This document shows, piece after piece, positions 33,279 to 42,240 of a stretch of DNA of 64,000 nucleotides. The stretch is from Eutrophocola salsuginis. GTDB taxonomy: Bacteria; Pseudomonadota; Gammaproteobacteria; Pseudomonadales; Pseudohongiellaceae. Position 1 is the stretch's first letter. Each line of letters opens with the position of its first letter. A program made the position numbers and the translations under genes. A model generated the notes under the pieces. It was given only the letters and a program-made list of their open reading frames with translations. It was not told the origin of the DNA and did not search any database. The stretch covers positions 558,001-622,000 of the forward strand of contig JAYQTB010000004.1 in the NCBI GenBank assembly GCA_038147195.1, given 5' to 3'.

Positions 33279-35078
33279 ATGCGCACTCACTACTGTGGTG
33301 AACTCAACGAAAGCCACATCGACAAGGTCGTCACGCTGTGCGGCTGGGTACACCGCCGTCGTGACCATGGCGGCGTCATTTTCCTCGACCTGCGTGACCG
33401 CGACGGTATCACCCAAGTTGTCTTCGATCCGGACGCCAAGGCGAGCTTTGCCACTGCCGAACAGGTGCGAAATGAATTCGTCGTAAAAATGCAGGGCAAG
33501 GTGCGGGCACGCCCCGCGGGTACCGAGAACAGGGAGATGGCTACCGGAATGATCGAAGTACTGGGCCTGGAACTTGACATCCTCAATGCGGCGGATACAC
33601 CACCGTTCCAACTGGACGAGCACCAGTCCGTGTCCGAGGACGTGCGCCTGCGCAACCGCTTTATCGACCTGCGGCGTCCGGAAATGCTCAATCGCATGCG
33701 CTTGCGTTCAAAGATCACAAGCAGTGTCAGGCGCTACCTGGATGAAAACGGTTTCCTGGATATCGAGACGCCGATTCTCACACGTGCCACTCCGGAAGGG
33801 GCCAGGGATTACCTGGTACCTAGCCGGACACATCCGGGTGAGTTCTTTGCACTGCCGCAATCCCCTCAGCTTTTTAAGCAGTTGTTGATGGTGGCTGGGC
33901 TCGATCGCTATTATCAGATTGCTAAGTGTTTTCGTGATGAAGACCTGCGTGCCGATCGTCAGCCGGAATTCACCCAGATCGATATCGAGACCTCGTTTCT
34001 CGATGAAGAGCAGATCATGTCCATTACAGAGAACATGATTCGTCAAATATTCAGCGCACACTTGGGGGTGGAGCTGCCGGCATTCCCCCGGATGACCTAC
34101 GAGGAAGCAATCAGGCGTTTCGGTATCGATCGCCCGGACATGCGCATACCGCTGGAGCTGATAGATATTGCTGACCTGATGAAAGCCGTTGAATTCAAGG
34201 TCTTCAATGCCCCAGCCAACGACCCTGCCAGTCGCGTAGTGGTCCTTAAGGTTACCGGTGGTGCCGTTTTGTCGCGGAAGCAGATCGACGATTATACAGA
34301 CTTTGTCTCCATCTACGGCGCACGTGGTCTGGCCTGGATCAAGGTCAACGATGTTAGTCTCGGCCTTGAGGGCCTGCAGTCGCCGATTCTAAAGTTCATG
34401 CCCGAAGACGTCGTGAAAAGCGTCCTCGAAAGGTCGGGCGCCACCACTGGTGATATCCTCTTCTTCGGTGCGGACAAGTCCGGCGTGGTCAACGAGGCCA
34501 TCGGTGCCCTGCGCGTGAAAGTGGGTATCGATCTCGACATGCTGGAGAGCGAGTGGGCTCCGCTGTGGGTGGTGGATTTTCCGATGTTCGAGTACGACGA
34601 TAAGGAAGGGCGTTTTTCAGCGGTTCATCATCCGTTCACAGCGCCGTCCTGCTCACCGGAAGATCTGGAAGCCCATCCCGGCAAGGCGCTGTCACGAGCT
34701 TATGATATGGTGATGAACGGCACCGAACTGGGTGGCGGTTCCATCCGTATCAATCGCAGCGAGATGCAGCAGGCCGTGTTCCGCATCCTGGGCATAAGTC
34801 AGGAAGAGGCGGAAGAAAAGTTCGGGTTCCTGCTCAATGCGCTGCGCTACGGCGCCCCGCCGCACGGCGGTATCGCCTTTGGGCTCGATCGCCTAGTCAT
34901 GATGATGAGCGGCTCCACTTCAATACGCGACGTCATTGCCTTCCCGAAAACCCAGTCAGCCAGCTGCCTACTTACGGATGCTCCGGGCTCGGTCAGCAGC
35001 CAGCAGTTGCGTGAGCTTAATATTCGCTTGCGTGAGGTACCAAAAGCCGACAAGCCGGATGGCCAATCCGGCCAGTAG
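33279..35078 (+). CDS. aspS: Aspartate-tRNA ligase
   Basis: A 599-residue class II synthetase of the bacterial type: N-terminal OB-fold anticodon-binding domain (VTLCGWVHRRRDHGGVIFLDLRDRDG), class II core motif 2 (YYQIAKCFRDEDLRADRQPEFTQ), the bacterial GAD insertion (about residues 300-420) and motif 3 (GGIAFGLDRLVMM). Whether it is discriminating or also charges tRNA-Asn cannot be told without checking for asnS and gatCAB. Followed by yebC and ruv genes. Confidence 0.97.
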   Translation: MRTHYCGELNESHIDKVVTLCGWVHRRRDHGGVIFLDLRDRDGITQVVFDPDAKASFATAEQVRNEFVVKMQGKVRARPAGTENREMATGMIEVLGLELDILNAADTPPFQLDEHQSVSEDVRLRNRFIDLRRPEMLNRMRLRSKITSSVRRYLDENGFLDIETPILTRATPEGARDYLVPSRTHPGEFFALPQSPQLFKQLLMVAGLDRYYQIAKCFRDEDLRADRQPEFTQIDIETSFLDEEQIMSITENMIRQIFSAHLGVELPAFPRMTYEEAIRRFGIDRPDMRIPLELIDIADLMKAVEFKVFNAPANDPASRVVVLKVTGGAVLSRKQIDDYTDFVSIYGARGLAWIKVNDVSLGLEGLQSPILKFMPEDVVKSVLERSGATTGDILFFGADKSGVVNEAIGALRVKVGIDLDMLESEWAPLWVVDFPMFEYDDKEGRFSAVHHPFTAPSCSPEDLEAHPGKALSRAYDMVMNGTELGGGSIRINRSEMQQAVFRILGISQEEAEEKFGFLLNALRYGAPPHGGIAFGLDRLVMMMSGSTSIRDVIAFPKTQSASCLLTDAPGSVSSQQLRELNIRLREVPKADKPDGQSGQ

Positions 35079-35142
35079 AACGGGGCTTCAATTCCAGCCG
35101 CTAGCTGGTTAAGGTAAGAGGCAAAGCGAATCCGGGGGGACT

Positions 35143-35898
35143 ATGGCAGGTCACAGTAAATGGGCCAACATCAAGCACCGCAAGGCGGGGCAGGATGCCA
35201 AGCGCGGCAAGATCTTCACCAAGATAATCCGGGAACTTACGGTAGCCGCCCGTCAGGGTGGCGGGGTGGTCGCGGACAATCCCCGGCTGCGTGGTGCCGT
35301 AGACAAAGCCCTCAGTGTCAACATGACCAAGGACACTATCGAGCGCGCTATCGAGCGTGGCTCGGGAACCGCGGAAAACGACAACCTGGAAGAGCTGAGC
35401 TACGAAGGCTATGGTCCAGCCGGGGTCGCCATCCTGCTGGAGACCCTGACAGACAACAAGAACCGAACCGTCGCCGATGTGCGGAACTGTTTTTCTAGGC
35501 ACGGCGGCAACCTGGGCACCAATGGTTCCGTCGCCTACCTTTTCACACGAACAGGCGTCATTTCCTATCCCAAGGACGTGGATGAGGAAAAACTCATGAA
35601 TGTCGCCCTAAAGGCCGGGGCCGAGGACATCATCAACCATGATGATGGTTCTGTAGACGTACATACCGCGTTCGAGAATTTCGGGCAGGTCAAGGATGCG
35701 CTGGATGGTGCCGGCCTTGAAGCCGGCAGTGCTGAAGTGACCATGCTGGCCAGTACCGAAGTGAACCTCAGCGCTAACGATGCGGAAAAGCTGCTCAGGC
35801 TGGTTGAACAGCTCGAGGACCTGGACGATGTCCAGAGTGTGTATTCCAATGCCAACTTTTCCGAAGCTGTGATGGATCAGCTGAACCAGGCTTCCTGA
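35143..35898 (+). CDS. yebC: YebC/PmpR family protein
   Basis: A 251-residue member of the YebC family with the hallmark MAGHSKWANIKHRKAGQDAKRGKIFTK start, the NPRLRGAVDKALSVNMTKDTIERAIERG segment and the three-domain length typical of bacteria. Members act as transcriptional regulators (PmpR) or as ribosome-associated factors that relieve stalling at proline stretches. Position between aspS and ruvC is conserved in gammaproteobacteria. Confidence 0.95.
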   Translation: MAGHSKWANIKHRKAGQDAKRGKIFTKIIRELTVAARQGGGVVADNPRLRGAVDKALSVNMTKDTIERAIERGSGTAENDNLEELSYEGYGPAGVAILLETLTDNKNRTVADVRNCFSRHGGNLGTNGSVAYLFTRTGVISYPKDVDEEKLMNVALKAGAEDIINHDDGSVDVHTAFENFGQVKDALDGAGLEAGSAEVTMLASTEVNLSANDAEKLLRLVEQLEDLDDVQSVYSNANFSEAVMDQLNQAS

Positions 35899-35935
35899 CA
35901 AGGGAGGGGTATAGCCTGGTTAACCGGGAGCATAA

Positions 35936-36460
35936 ATGACAGTTATTCTGGGTATCGACCCAGGTTCCCGTATCTGTGGATACGGCCTCATTCGGGCGCG
36001 GGGTAACGCCCTCGACTATGTTGCCAGCGGTGTCATACGCATGGGTGGGCTGGCATTTCCCGACCGCCTTCACACCATATTTACTGATATATCCGATATC
36101 ATTACCGAACACGTGCCTGACGAGATCGCCGTGGAAGAAGTATTTGTGGGCAAAAACGCGTCTTCAGCCCTTAAGCTTGGCCAGGCGCGCGGCGCCGCCA
36201 TCGTTGCCTGCACCCATCATCGGCTGCCGGTGTCGGAATATGCAGCGCGCAAGGTAAAACAGGCGCTTGTGGGCAAGGGCCAGGCAGACAAGAAACAGGT
36301 CCAGCAGATGGTGAAATCCCTGCTGGGGCTGTCGAAGGTACCACCCGAGGATGCGGCCGACGCCCTGGCCATCGCCATTTGCCATGCCAACACGCAACAC
36401 ACCCTGGTTAAGATGGCGGGGGTAAGTGGCGGACGCCGGGGACGTTTGCGGGAAATTTAA
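35936..36460 (+). CDS. ruvC: Holliday junction resolvase RuvC
   Basis: A 174-residue endonuclease that cuts Holliday junctions symmetrically. Catalytic acidic residues are seen: D7 (ILGIDPGSRICGYG), the Glu of EIAVEEVFVGKN, and the C-terminal PPEDAADALAIAICH pair of aspartates. The KVKQALVGKGQADKKQVQQMV basic segment is also typical. First of ruvC-ruvA-ruvB; 18 bases before ruvA. Works with RuvAB in recombination repair. Confidence 0.97.
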   Translation: MTVILGIDPGSRICGYGLIRARGNALDYVASGVIRMGGLAFPDRLHTIFTDISDIITEHVPDEIAVEEVFVGKNASSALKLGQARGAAIVACTHHRLPVSEYAARKVKQALVGKGQADKKQVQQMVKSLLGLSKVPPEDAADALAIAICHANTQHTLVKMAGVSGGRRGRLREI

Positions 36461-36478
36461 ATCAAACGGATTGCATAG

Positions 36479-37096
36479 ATGATTGGCAGGATCACAGGTG
36501 TATTACTGGAAAAGGACAATCAGCAGGCGTTGATCGATGTCCGTGGTGTTGCCTACGAAGTGTTGGTCCCGTTGAGCACGTTCTTCAGCTTACCTCATCC
36601 AGGTGAAGGCGTGACCCTGCATACCCATTTCATCGTACGCGAAGATGCCCAGTTACTGTTCGGGTTCCTGCAGGAACAGGAGCGCAGCCTATTCAGGATC
36701 CTGATCCGTATCAACGGCGTCGGTCCGAAGCTCGCACTAGCAATGCTTTCTGGCATGGAAGTGGCCGACTTTGTCCGCTGCGTCCATCAGGATGATGTAA
36801 ATGCCCTAGTTAAACTGCCGGGCGTAGGCAAAAAGACTGCCGAGCGACTCATTATCGAGATCAAGGACAAGCTCAAGGATTGGGATGGGACTTCCGTCAC
36901 CCAGGGTGACAGGGCGCCTGCTAGAGCGACCAGGGAGGCCAGCTATGAGGAAGCCGAAACCGCACTCATCAACCTGGGCTACAAGCCCCAGGATGCCGGG
37001 CGTGCGGTGGTGGCGGCCGCGAAAATACTTGAAGAATCCGGGCAGGTGCCTGATAGTGAAAGCCTGATCAGGACCGCTCTCAGAAACATGTCCTGA
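36479..37096 (+). CDS. ruvA: Holliday junction DNA helicase subunit RuvA
   Basis: A 205-residue protein with an N-terminal OB fold (MIGRITGVLLEKDNQQALIDVRGVAYEV), two helix-hairpin-helix motifs (LIRINGVGPKLALAMLSG and LVKLPGVGKKTAERLIIEIKDKL) and the C-terminal RuvB-binding domain (EEAETALINLGYKPQDAGRAV). It forms the tetramer that holds the junction. 25 bases before ruvB. Confidence 0.97.
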   Translation: MIGRITGVLLEKDNQQALIDVRGVAYEVLVPLSTFFSLPHPGEGVTLHTHFIVREDAQLLFGFLQEQERSLFRILIRINGVGPKLALAMLSGMEVADFVRCVHQDDVNALVKLPGVGKKTAERLIIEIKDKLKDWDGTSVTQGDRAPARATREASYEEAETALINLGYKPQDAGRAVVAAAKILEESGQVPDSESLIRTALRNMS

Positions 37097-37121
37097 TGCC
37101 AGGGGAAATTGCACAGAAGCA

Positions 37122-38180
37122 ATGCGCGAAGAAGACAGAATTATCTCATCAAGCGACAAGTCCGGGGAGGATTTCCAGGACAACGCCATCCGCCCCGCCA
37201 AACTCAGCGATTACATAGGTCAGCAGTCCGTTAAGGACCAGATGGAAATCTTCATCAGTGCCGCCCGCAAACGCGGCGAGGCCCTTGATCACGTGCTGGT
37301 GTTTGGTCCGCCTGGTCTGGGTAAAACTACGCTGTCGCACATCATCGCCAACGAAATGGGCGTGTCCATGAAAAGCACGGCCGGACCCGTGCTGGAAAAG
37401 GCCGGCGATCTGGCGGCAATGCTGACCAACCTGGAGCAGGGCGATGTGCTGTTCATCGACGAAATTCACCGCCTGAATCCCGCTATCGAGGAGATCCTCT
37501 ACCCCGCCATGGAGGATTACCAGCTCGACATCATGATCGGCGAAGGCCCGTCAGCTCGCTCGCTGAAACTGGAATTGCCGCCGTTTACGCTGGTGGGCGC
37601 TACAACGAGGGCGGGGCTGCTAACGTCTCCACTGAGAGACCGGTTCGGTATTGTGCAACGGCTGGAGTTCTATTCCATGATGGAACTGGCCGATATCGTG
37701 AAACGCTCGGCAATGATTATGGGTATCTCCTGCGACGATGACGGAGCTGCCGAAATCGCGCGCCGAGCACGCGGTACACCACGCATTGCCAACCGGTTGC
37801 TGCGGAGAGTGCGCGACTATTCGGAGGTGAAGGCGGATGGCAAGATAGGGGGCGAAATCGCCGCCACAGCGCTCGATATGCTGAGCATCGACAAGAACGG
37901 TTTTGATCACCTGGACCGGCGCCTGCTAATGACCATGATCGAGAAATTCGATGGTGGCCCAGTCGGTATCGACAGTATCGCAGCCGCGATCAGCGAGGAA
38001 CGGGGTACCGTAGAGGATATCCTGGAGCCTTACCTGATCCAGCAGGGCTTCATCCAGCGCACACCCCGGGGTCGGGTCGTGACCCAATTTGCCTATCGTC
38101 ATTTCGGGATCAAGCCTAAACTGGCACCGAACGACTTGTTTGCTGGCGAGGAAACAGAGCCAGGTAACAAAGCACCGTAA
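37122..38180 (+). CDS. ruvB: Holliday junction branch migration ATPase RuvB
   Basis: A 352-residue AAA+ motor: Walker A GPPGLGKTTLSHIIA, Walker B VLFIDEIHRL, sensor 1 LVGATTRAGLL, arginine finger region PLRDRFGIVQRLEFY, and the winged-helix C-terminus QQGFIQRTPRGRVVTQFAYRHFG. Normal length. The ybgC thioesterase gene that commonly follows ruvB is absent; tolQ starts 47 bases later. Confidence 0.97.
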   Translation: MREEDRIISSSDKSGEDFQDNAIRPAKLSDYIGQQSVKDQMEIFISAARKRGEALDHVLVFGPPGLGKTTLSHIIANEMGVSMKSTAGPVLEKAGDLAAMLTNLEQGDVLFIDEIHRLNPAIEEILYPAMEDYQLDIMIGEGPSARSLKLELPPFTLVGATTRAGLLTSPLRDRFGIVQRLEFYSMMELADIVKRSAMIMGISCDDDGAAEIARRARGTPRIANRLLRRVRDYSEVKADGKIGGEIAATALDMLSIDKNGFDHLDRRLLMTMIEKFDGGPVGIDSIAAAISEERGTVEDILEPYLIQQGFIQRTPRGRVVTQFAYRHFGIKPKLAPNDLFAGEETEPGNKAP

Positions 38181-38227
38181 GCCTTGTCGAATGAAGTTGT
38201 ATACAGAGGTATCACAAGAGGTAGTGA

Positions 38228-38923
38228 ATGAGTGAATCACTGAATTTATGGACACTGATCATGAATGCCAGCTGGCTTGCAAAGCTGGTGATGTTCAGCC
38301 TGTTCGCCATCTCCGTCATGTCCTGGATCATCATTGCCCAGAAATGGATCATCCTGTCCGATGCTGCAAAGGAAATGTTTAATTTTGAAAAACGCTTCTG
38401 GTCCGGCATGGATCTCAGCCAGTTGTACCGTGATGGCTCAAGCAAGCAGAGGACTGCCAGCGCTATCGGCATGGAAAACCTGTTCCGTTCAGGCTTCAAG
38501 GAATTCACACGTCTGCGTCAGCAGCCGGGCATCGATTCGGATGCCGTTATGGAGGGCGCACAGCGAGCCATGCGCGTCGCCTTGTCCCGGGAGGAGCGGG
38601 TACTGGAGAAGCATTTGCCGATCCTATCCACCGTAGCCTCGGTATCAGTTTACCTGGGCTTGTTCGGCACGGTCTGGGGCATCATGAATACTTTCGTCAG
38701 CCTGTCCAGCCAGAGCCAGGCCAGCATCGCTGTAGTCGCGCCGGGTATTGCCGATGCGCTGCTTGCCACCGAAATGGGCCTGTTTGCCGCTATCCCGGCA
38801 GCCATCGCCTATAACCGCTATGCTGCCAAGGTGGATTCTATCATTCACAGTTACATGACATTCACCGACGAGTTTTCCAGCATTCTTCACCGGCAGGCAC
38901 ATACCCGCCGCGTGCAGGAGTAA
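38228..38923 (+). CDS. tolQ: Tol-Pal system proton channel subunit TolQ
   Basis: A 231-residue inner membrane protein with three transmembrane helices: about residues 16-36 (LAKLVMFSLFAISVMSWIII), and two C-terminal helices within LPILSTVASVSVYLGLFGTVWGIM and AVVAPGIADALLATEMGLFAAIPAAIAYNRY. It belongs to the MotA/TolQ/ExbB family and uses the proton-motive force with TolR to energise TolA for outer-membrane constriction at division. Confidence 0.97.
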   Translation: MSESLNLWTLIMNASWLAKLVMFSLFAISVMSWIIIAQKWIILSDAAKEMFNFEKRFWSGMDLSQLYRDGSSKQRTASAIGMENLFRSGFKEFTRLRQQPGIDSDAVMEGAQRAMRVALSREERVLEKHLPILSTVASVSVYLGLFGTVWGIMNTFVSLSSQSQASIAVVAPGIADALLATEMGLFAAIPAAIAYNRYAAKVDSIIHSYMTFTDEFSSILHRQAHTRRVQE

Positions 38924-38928
38924 AACAA

Positions 38929-39357
38929 ATGGAAAAGCGTCGCCGCAAACAGATGTCGGAGATCAACGTGGTACCGTTGATCGACGTCATGCTGGTGCTG
39001 CTGATCGTGTTCATGATCACGGCCCCCCTGATGACCCAGGGTATCAAGGTGGACCTGCCGCAGGCGGATGCTGAACCAGTAGAGAACAGCGATGAGATCA
39101 CCTTGGTGGTCTCCATCAACGACGAAGGCAACTATTTCATCAGCCTGGGTGCAGAGGAAGATCCCCAGCCCGTACCCCTGGAACAAATTCAGGACGATGT
39201 GACCAAAATACTGAACCAGAATCCCAATGTGCCAGTCTTCCTGGAAGGGGATGTGTCGATCAACTACGGTCTGGTCACCGACCTGTTATCGACGCTCGGA
39301 GCCGCTGGCGCACAAAACGTACAGTTGATCACCCGGCCTCCGGTTAGCGGCAACTGA
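38929..39357 (+). CDS. tolR: Tol-Pal system protein TolR
   Basis: A 142-residue ExbD/TolR protein with one N-terminal membrane helix preceded by basic residues (MEKRRRKQMSEINVVPLIDVMLVLLIVFMITAPL). The proton-carrying Asp in PLIDVMLVLL is present. A periplasmic domain follows, ending AGAQNVQLITRPP. It starts five bases after tolQ. Confidence 0.96.
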   Translation: MEKRRRKQMSEINVVPLIDVMLVLLIVFMITAPLMTQGIKVDLPQADAEPVENSDEITLVVSINDEGNYFISLGAEEDPQPVPLEQIQDDVTKILNQNPNVPVFLEGDVSINYGLVTDLLSTLGAAGAQNVQLITRPPVSGN

Positions 39358-39382
39358 ACAAGGAGCTCCTGGCGTACAGCAG

Positions 39383-40207
39383 ATGAGCAAGTTTCACCCC
39401 CTGGCAATCCTGTTGAAGTTCGAAGGTTATCCGCCTGCCGTGGTTCTGTCGGTGATCCTGCATGCCCTGTTGATATATTTTATCCTTGGACGCTCGGTGA
39501 CGCCTTCGGACTATGTCACCATCGAGGACCCGATGATCGTTACGGCTACTGCCGTCGATGTGAACCCGCAGCGCCTGCGCCGACTTGAGCGCCTTGAGGA
39601 AGAACAGGCAGCCGCCGATCGCCGACGCCAGCAAGAGCAGGCGCAGGCCAGGCGCGCACAGGAAGAACGCGCTCGCCAGGAACGTCTTGCACAGGAGCAG
39701 CGTGAAGCCCGAGAAAGGACGGAGGCCGAGCGCCGCAGGCAGGAAGAACTCGAACGTCAGCGCCTTGCCAATGCCGAGGTGGAGCGCCAACGCCTGGCAG
39801 AAGAGTCCCGTCGCCGCGAAGCTGAGCAGGCTCGGCAGCTGCAACAACAGCGACTGGCAGAGCAGGCAGCCCGCGAAGCCCAGGCCAGCCAGGTTGCAAG
39901 TGAAAACCTGGAAGTAGCTGAATACGCCGCTATAATCAGGCGTATTATCAGCCAGAACTGGCAGATTCCTCCCAGTGCCCGCAACGGCATGTCCGCCACA
40001 GTAAGCCTGCGCCTGGTGCCCACCGGGGAAGTGGTAGCGTCATCGATACTGCAATCCAGCGGTGATGCAGTATTCGATCGCTCGGTGTTGCAGGCTGTTG
40101 AACGGGCGGACCGTTTCCCGGAACTGCAGGACCTGGATAATTCGGTATTCGAGCGTAATTTCAGAAATTTCACCCTGGTATTCAGACCCGAGGATTTACT
40201 ACGATGA
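39383..40207 (+). CDS. tolA: Tol-Pal system protein TolA
   Basis: A 274-residue energy transducer: N-terminal inner membrane helix (AVVLSVILHALLIYFILG with the conserved SxxxH), a long charged Ala/Arg/Glu/Gln-rich helix spanning the periplasm (about residues 60-180, low complexity), and a C-terminal TonB-like domain (EYAAIIRRIISQNWQIPPSARNGM...). It links TolQR to TolB and Pal. Its stop overlaps tolB by four bases (ATGA). Confidence 0.95.
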   Translation: MSKFHPLAILLKFEGYPPAVVLSVILHALLIYFILGRSVTPSDYVTIEDPMIVTATAVDVNPQRLRRLERLEEEQAAADRRRQQEQAQARRAQEERARQERLAQEQREARERTEAERRRQEELERQRLANAEVERQRLAEESRRREAEQARQLQQQRLAEQAAREAQASQVASENLEVAEYAAIIRRIISQNWQIPPSARNGMSATVSLRLVPTGEVVASSILQSSGDAVFDRSVLQAVERADRFPELQDLDNSVFERNFRNFTLVFRPEDLLR

Positions 40208-41523
40208 AAGAAACGGCGAGGACAGTGACCCGGATATTCGTGCTTACAGCAGCGCTGCTGGCCGCTCATGCCCATGCCCAGCTGCAGATTGTCATCACGC
40301 AGGGCGTCGATAACCCGGTGCAGATCGCCATCGTGCCCTTTGACTGGAACGGTTTCGGCGTTCTACAGGACAACGTCACCGATATCATAAATTCCAACCT
40401 ACGTAACAGCGGTGAATTTGCTCCGATCGCTGAGACCAACATGCTCAGCACGCCTCATGAGCAGAGCGAGGTGTTCTTTCGTGATTGGCGTTTCCTCGGA
40501 GCGGATTATTTGCTGGTAGGAAAGATCACCGAGACAGGTGGTGGGGCCATGCAGGTGCAATACGAATTCTTCGATGTGTTGCGTGAGCAGCGCCTGATGG
40601 GCGAAGTGCTGGGCGGCAGTCGAGACCAGTTACGCGATGTGGCGCACAACATCAGTGACAAGATTTTCGAGCAAGTAACCGGTGTGAGGGGTGCTTTCGC
40701 TACCAAGCTGCTGTATGTAACCTCGCAGCGCATCAATGCCGATCTCACCAACTACCAGCTAAACATATCGGATGCCGATGGCGGTCGTTCGCAGGTGCTG
40801 CTCACTTCCCAGGAGCCGATCATGTCGCCTTCATGGTCTCCGGATGGTACACGCATAGCTTATTCTTCATTTGAATCCTCGCGGCCGCGCATCTATATCC
40901 AGGAACTCAGTTCAGGCGCCCGTCGTCAGATTACCGATTACCAGGGGATCAACAGTTCGCCGGTGTTTTCTCCTGACGGGACAAAATTGGCGATGGTGTT
41001 ATCCAAGGACGGTAACCCGGATATCTACGTAATGGATTTGCGGACCAACGACCTGCGCAGGATTACCAACCATTTTGCCATCGACACCGAGCCCAGCTGG
41101 ACGCCGGATGGCAAATCCCTGATTTTCACCTCGGAGAGGGGTGGCAACAGCCGTCCGCAGATTTATCAGGTAGATCTTGATACCGGTTGGGTGGAGCGCC
41201 TTACTTTCCAGGGTACCTACAATTCCAAGGGCATGATGTTGCCCGATGGCGTAAACCTGCTGATGGTGCATAGGGAAAATACCAATGATGAATATCACCT
41301 GGCCATCCAGAACATTGACAGGGGCACCATTCGGATCCTGACAGAAACAGCCCTGGACGAGTCGCCCAGCATCGCACCTAACGCCAGCATGGTGATTTAC
41401 GCGTCAAAGGCCGGAAACCGTGGCATTCTTAGCGCAGTTTCCATTGATGGCCGGGTCAAATTCCGCCTACCGGCCAACCAGGGGGACGTCAGGGAACCCT
41501 CTTGGTCGCCGTTTTTTGATTAA
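40204..41523 (+). CDS. tolB: Tol-Pal system beta-propeller protein TolB
   Basis: A 439-residue periplasmic protein: signal peptide (to about AHAHAQ), an N-terminal alpha/beta domain (IAIVPFDWNGFGVLQDNVTDIINSNLRNSGEF) and a six-bladed WD40-like propeller with repeats PSWSPDGTRIAYSSF, PVFSPDGTKLAMVLS and PSWTPDGKSLIFTS. It binds Pal and the TolA C-terminus. Confidence 0.97.
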   Translation: MKETARTVTRIFVLTAALLAAHAHAQLQIVITQGVDNPVQIAIVPFDWNGFGVLQDNVTDIINSNLRNSGEFAPIAETNMLSTPHEQSEVFFRDWRFLGADYLLVGKITETGGGAMQVQYEFFDVLREQRLMGEVLGGSRDQLRDVAHNISDKIFEQVTGVRGAFATKLLYVTSQRINADLTNYQLNISDADGGRSQVLLTSQEPIMSPSWSPDGTRIAYSSFESSRPRIYIQELSSGARRQITDYQGINSSPVFSPDGTKLAMVLSKDGNPDIYVMDLRTNDLRRITNHFAIDTEPSWTPDGKSLIFTSERGGNSRPQIYQVDLDTGWVERLTFQGTYNSKGMMLPDGVNLLMVHRENTNDEYHLAIQNIDRGTIRILTETALDESPSIAPNASMVIYASKAGNRGILSAVSIDGRVKFRLPANQGDVREPSWSPFFD

Positions 41524-41645
41524 TTACACAATATCGGTAAAAGTTGTTGTTTTACTGGAGAAAATTTAAGAAAATTATAAAGCTTTGACCCCCCCCACGC
41601 AGTTGAACGCATAGTGATATGTGCATAGTGAAAAGAGGAGTAGGT

Positions 41646-42179
41646 ATGCAAACTCAAAACGTATTCAAACTCGGTATAGCCGTACTGTTAACCCTGACAC
41701 TGGCAGCATGTGCGTCTAGCGATACCGAAGAAATGGGTGATTCCGACACCGGTATTGCCTCATCCAGCAGCTCTTCCGGGGGTTCAGCCAGCAGCTCTGG
41801 TGCTAATACCAACGGTGGCCTGTCAGCAGCGCAAATACGCGAACGCGACAACGCTATGGCAATGACTGTGTTCTATTTCGAATTCGACCGTTCGGACTTG
41901 AGCGCTGAAGCCCGTGCAGCCCTGGTACACCATGCAAACTACCTGAAGGAAAATCCCTCACGTCGTTATCGCCTGGAAGGCCACGCCGACGAGCGCGGTA
42001 CTCGTGAATACAACTTGGCGCTCGGTGAGCGTCGTGCCCAGGCGATAGAACGTTACCTGCAAGTGCAGGGTGTTTCATCCAATCAGCTCGAAACCATCAG
42101 CTATGGTGAGGAAAACCCGGTTGATGCAGGTGCTACCGAGGCAGCATACGCCAGGAACCGCAGGGTAGAAATTCACTAA
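41646..42179 (+). CDS. pal: Peptidoglycan-associated lipoprotein Pal
   Basis: A 177-residue outer membrane lipoprotein from ATG 41646 (GAGGAGTAGGT ribosome site). Lipobox LAAC at the end of the signal peptide, a Ser/Gly-rich linker, and an OmpA-like domain with VFYFEFDRSDLSAEARAAL and the peptidoglycan-binding LEGHADERGTREYNLALGERRA. An earlier ATG at 41619 lacks a ribosome site. The leader has an eight-base C run (about 41,589-41,597). Confidence 0.96.
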   Translation: MQTQNVFKLGIAVLLTLTLAACASSDTEEMGDSDTGIASSSSSSGGSASSSGANTNGGLSAAQIRERDNAMAMTVFYFEFDRSDLSAEARAALVHHANYLKENPSRRYRLEGHADERGTREYNLALGERRAQAIERYLQVQGVSSNQLETISYGEENPVDAGATEAAYARNRRVEIH

Positions 42180-42194
42180 GCGAAATATGCGTTA

Positions 42195-42228
42195 GAATTA
42201 AGCCGGGTTCGCCCGGCTTAATTTTTTC
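42195..42228 (+). terminator. Rho-independent terminator after pal
   Basis: Stem TTAAGCCGGG/CCCGGCTTAA with TTCG-type loop and a T6 run, between pal and cpoB. It would end most tol-pal transcripts and lower cpoB expression relative to pal. Confidence 0.9.
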
Positions 42229-42240
42229 AGGGTCAGGAAA

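Noticed and set aside
39546..39899. Long minus-strand frames opposite tolA
   Set aside because: Produced by the GC-rich, low-complexity Ala/Arg/Glu codons of TolA; no ribosome site and no recognisable protein.
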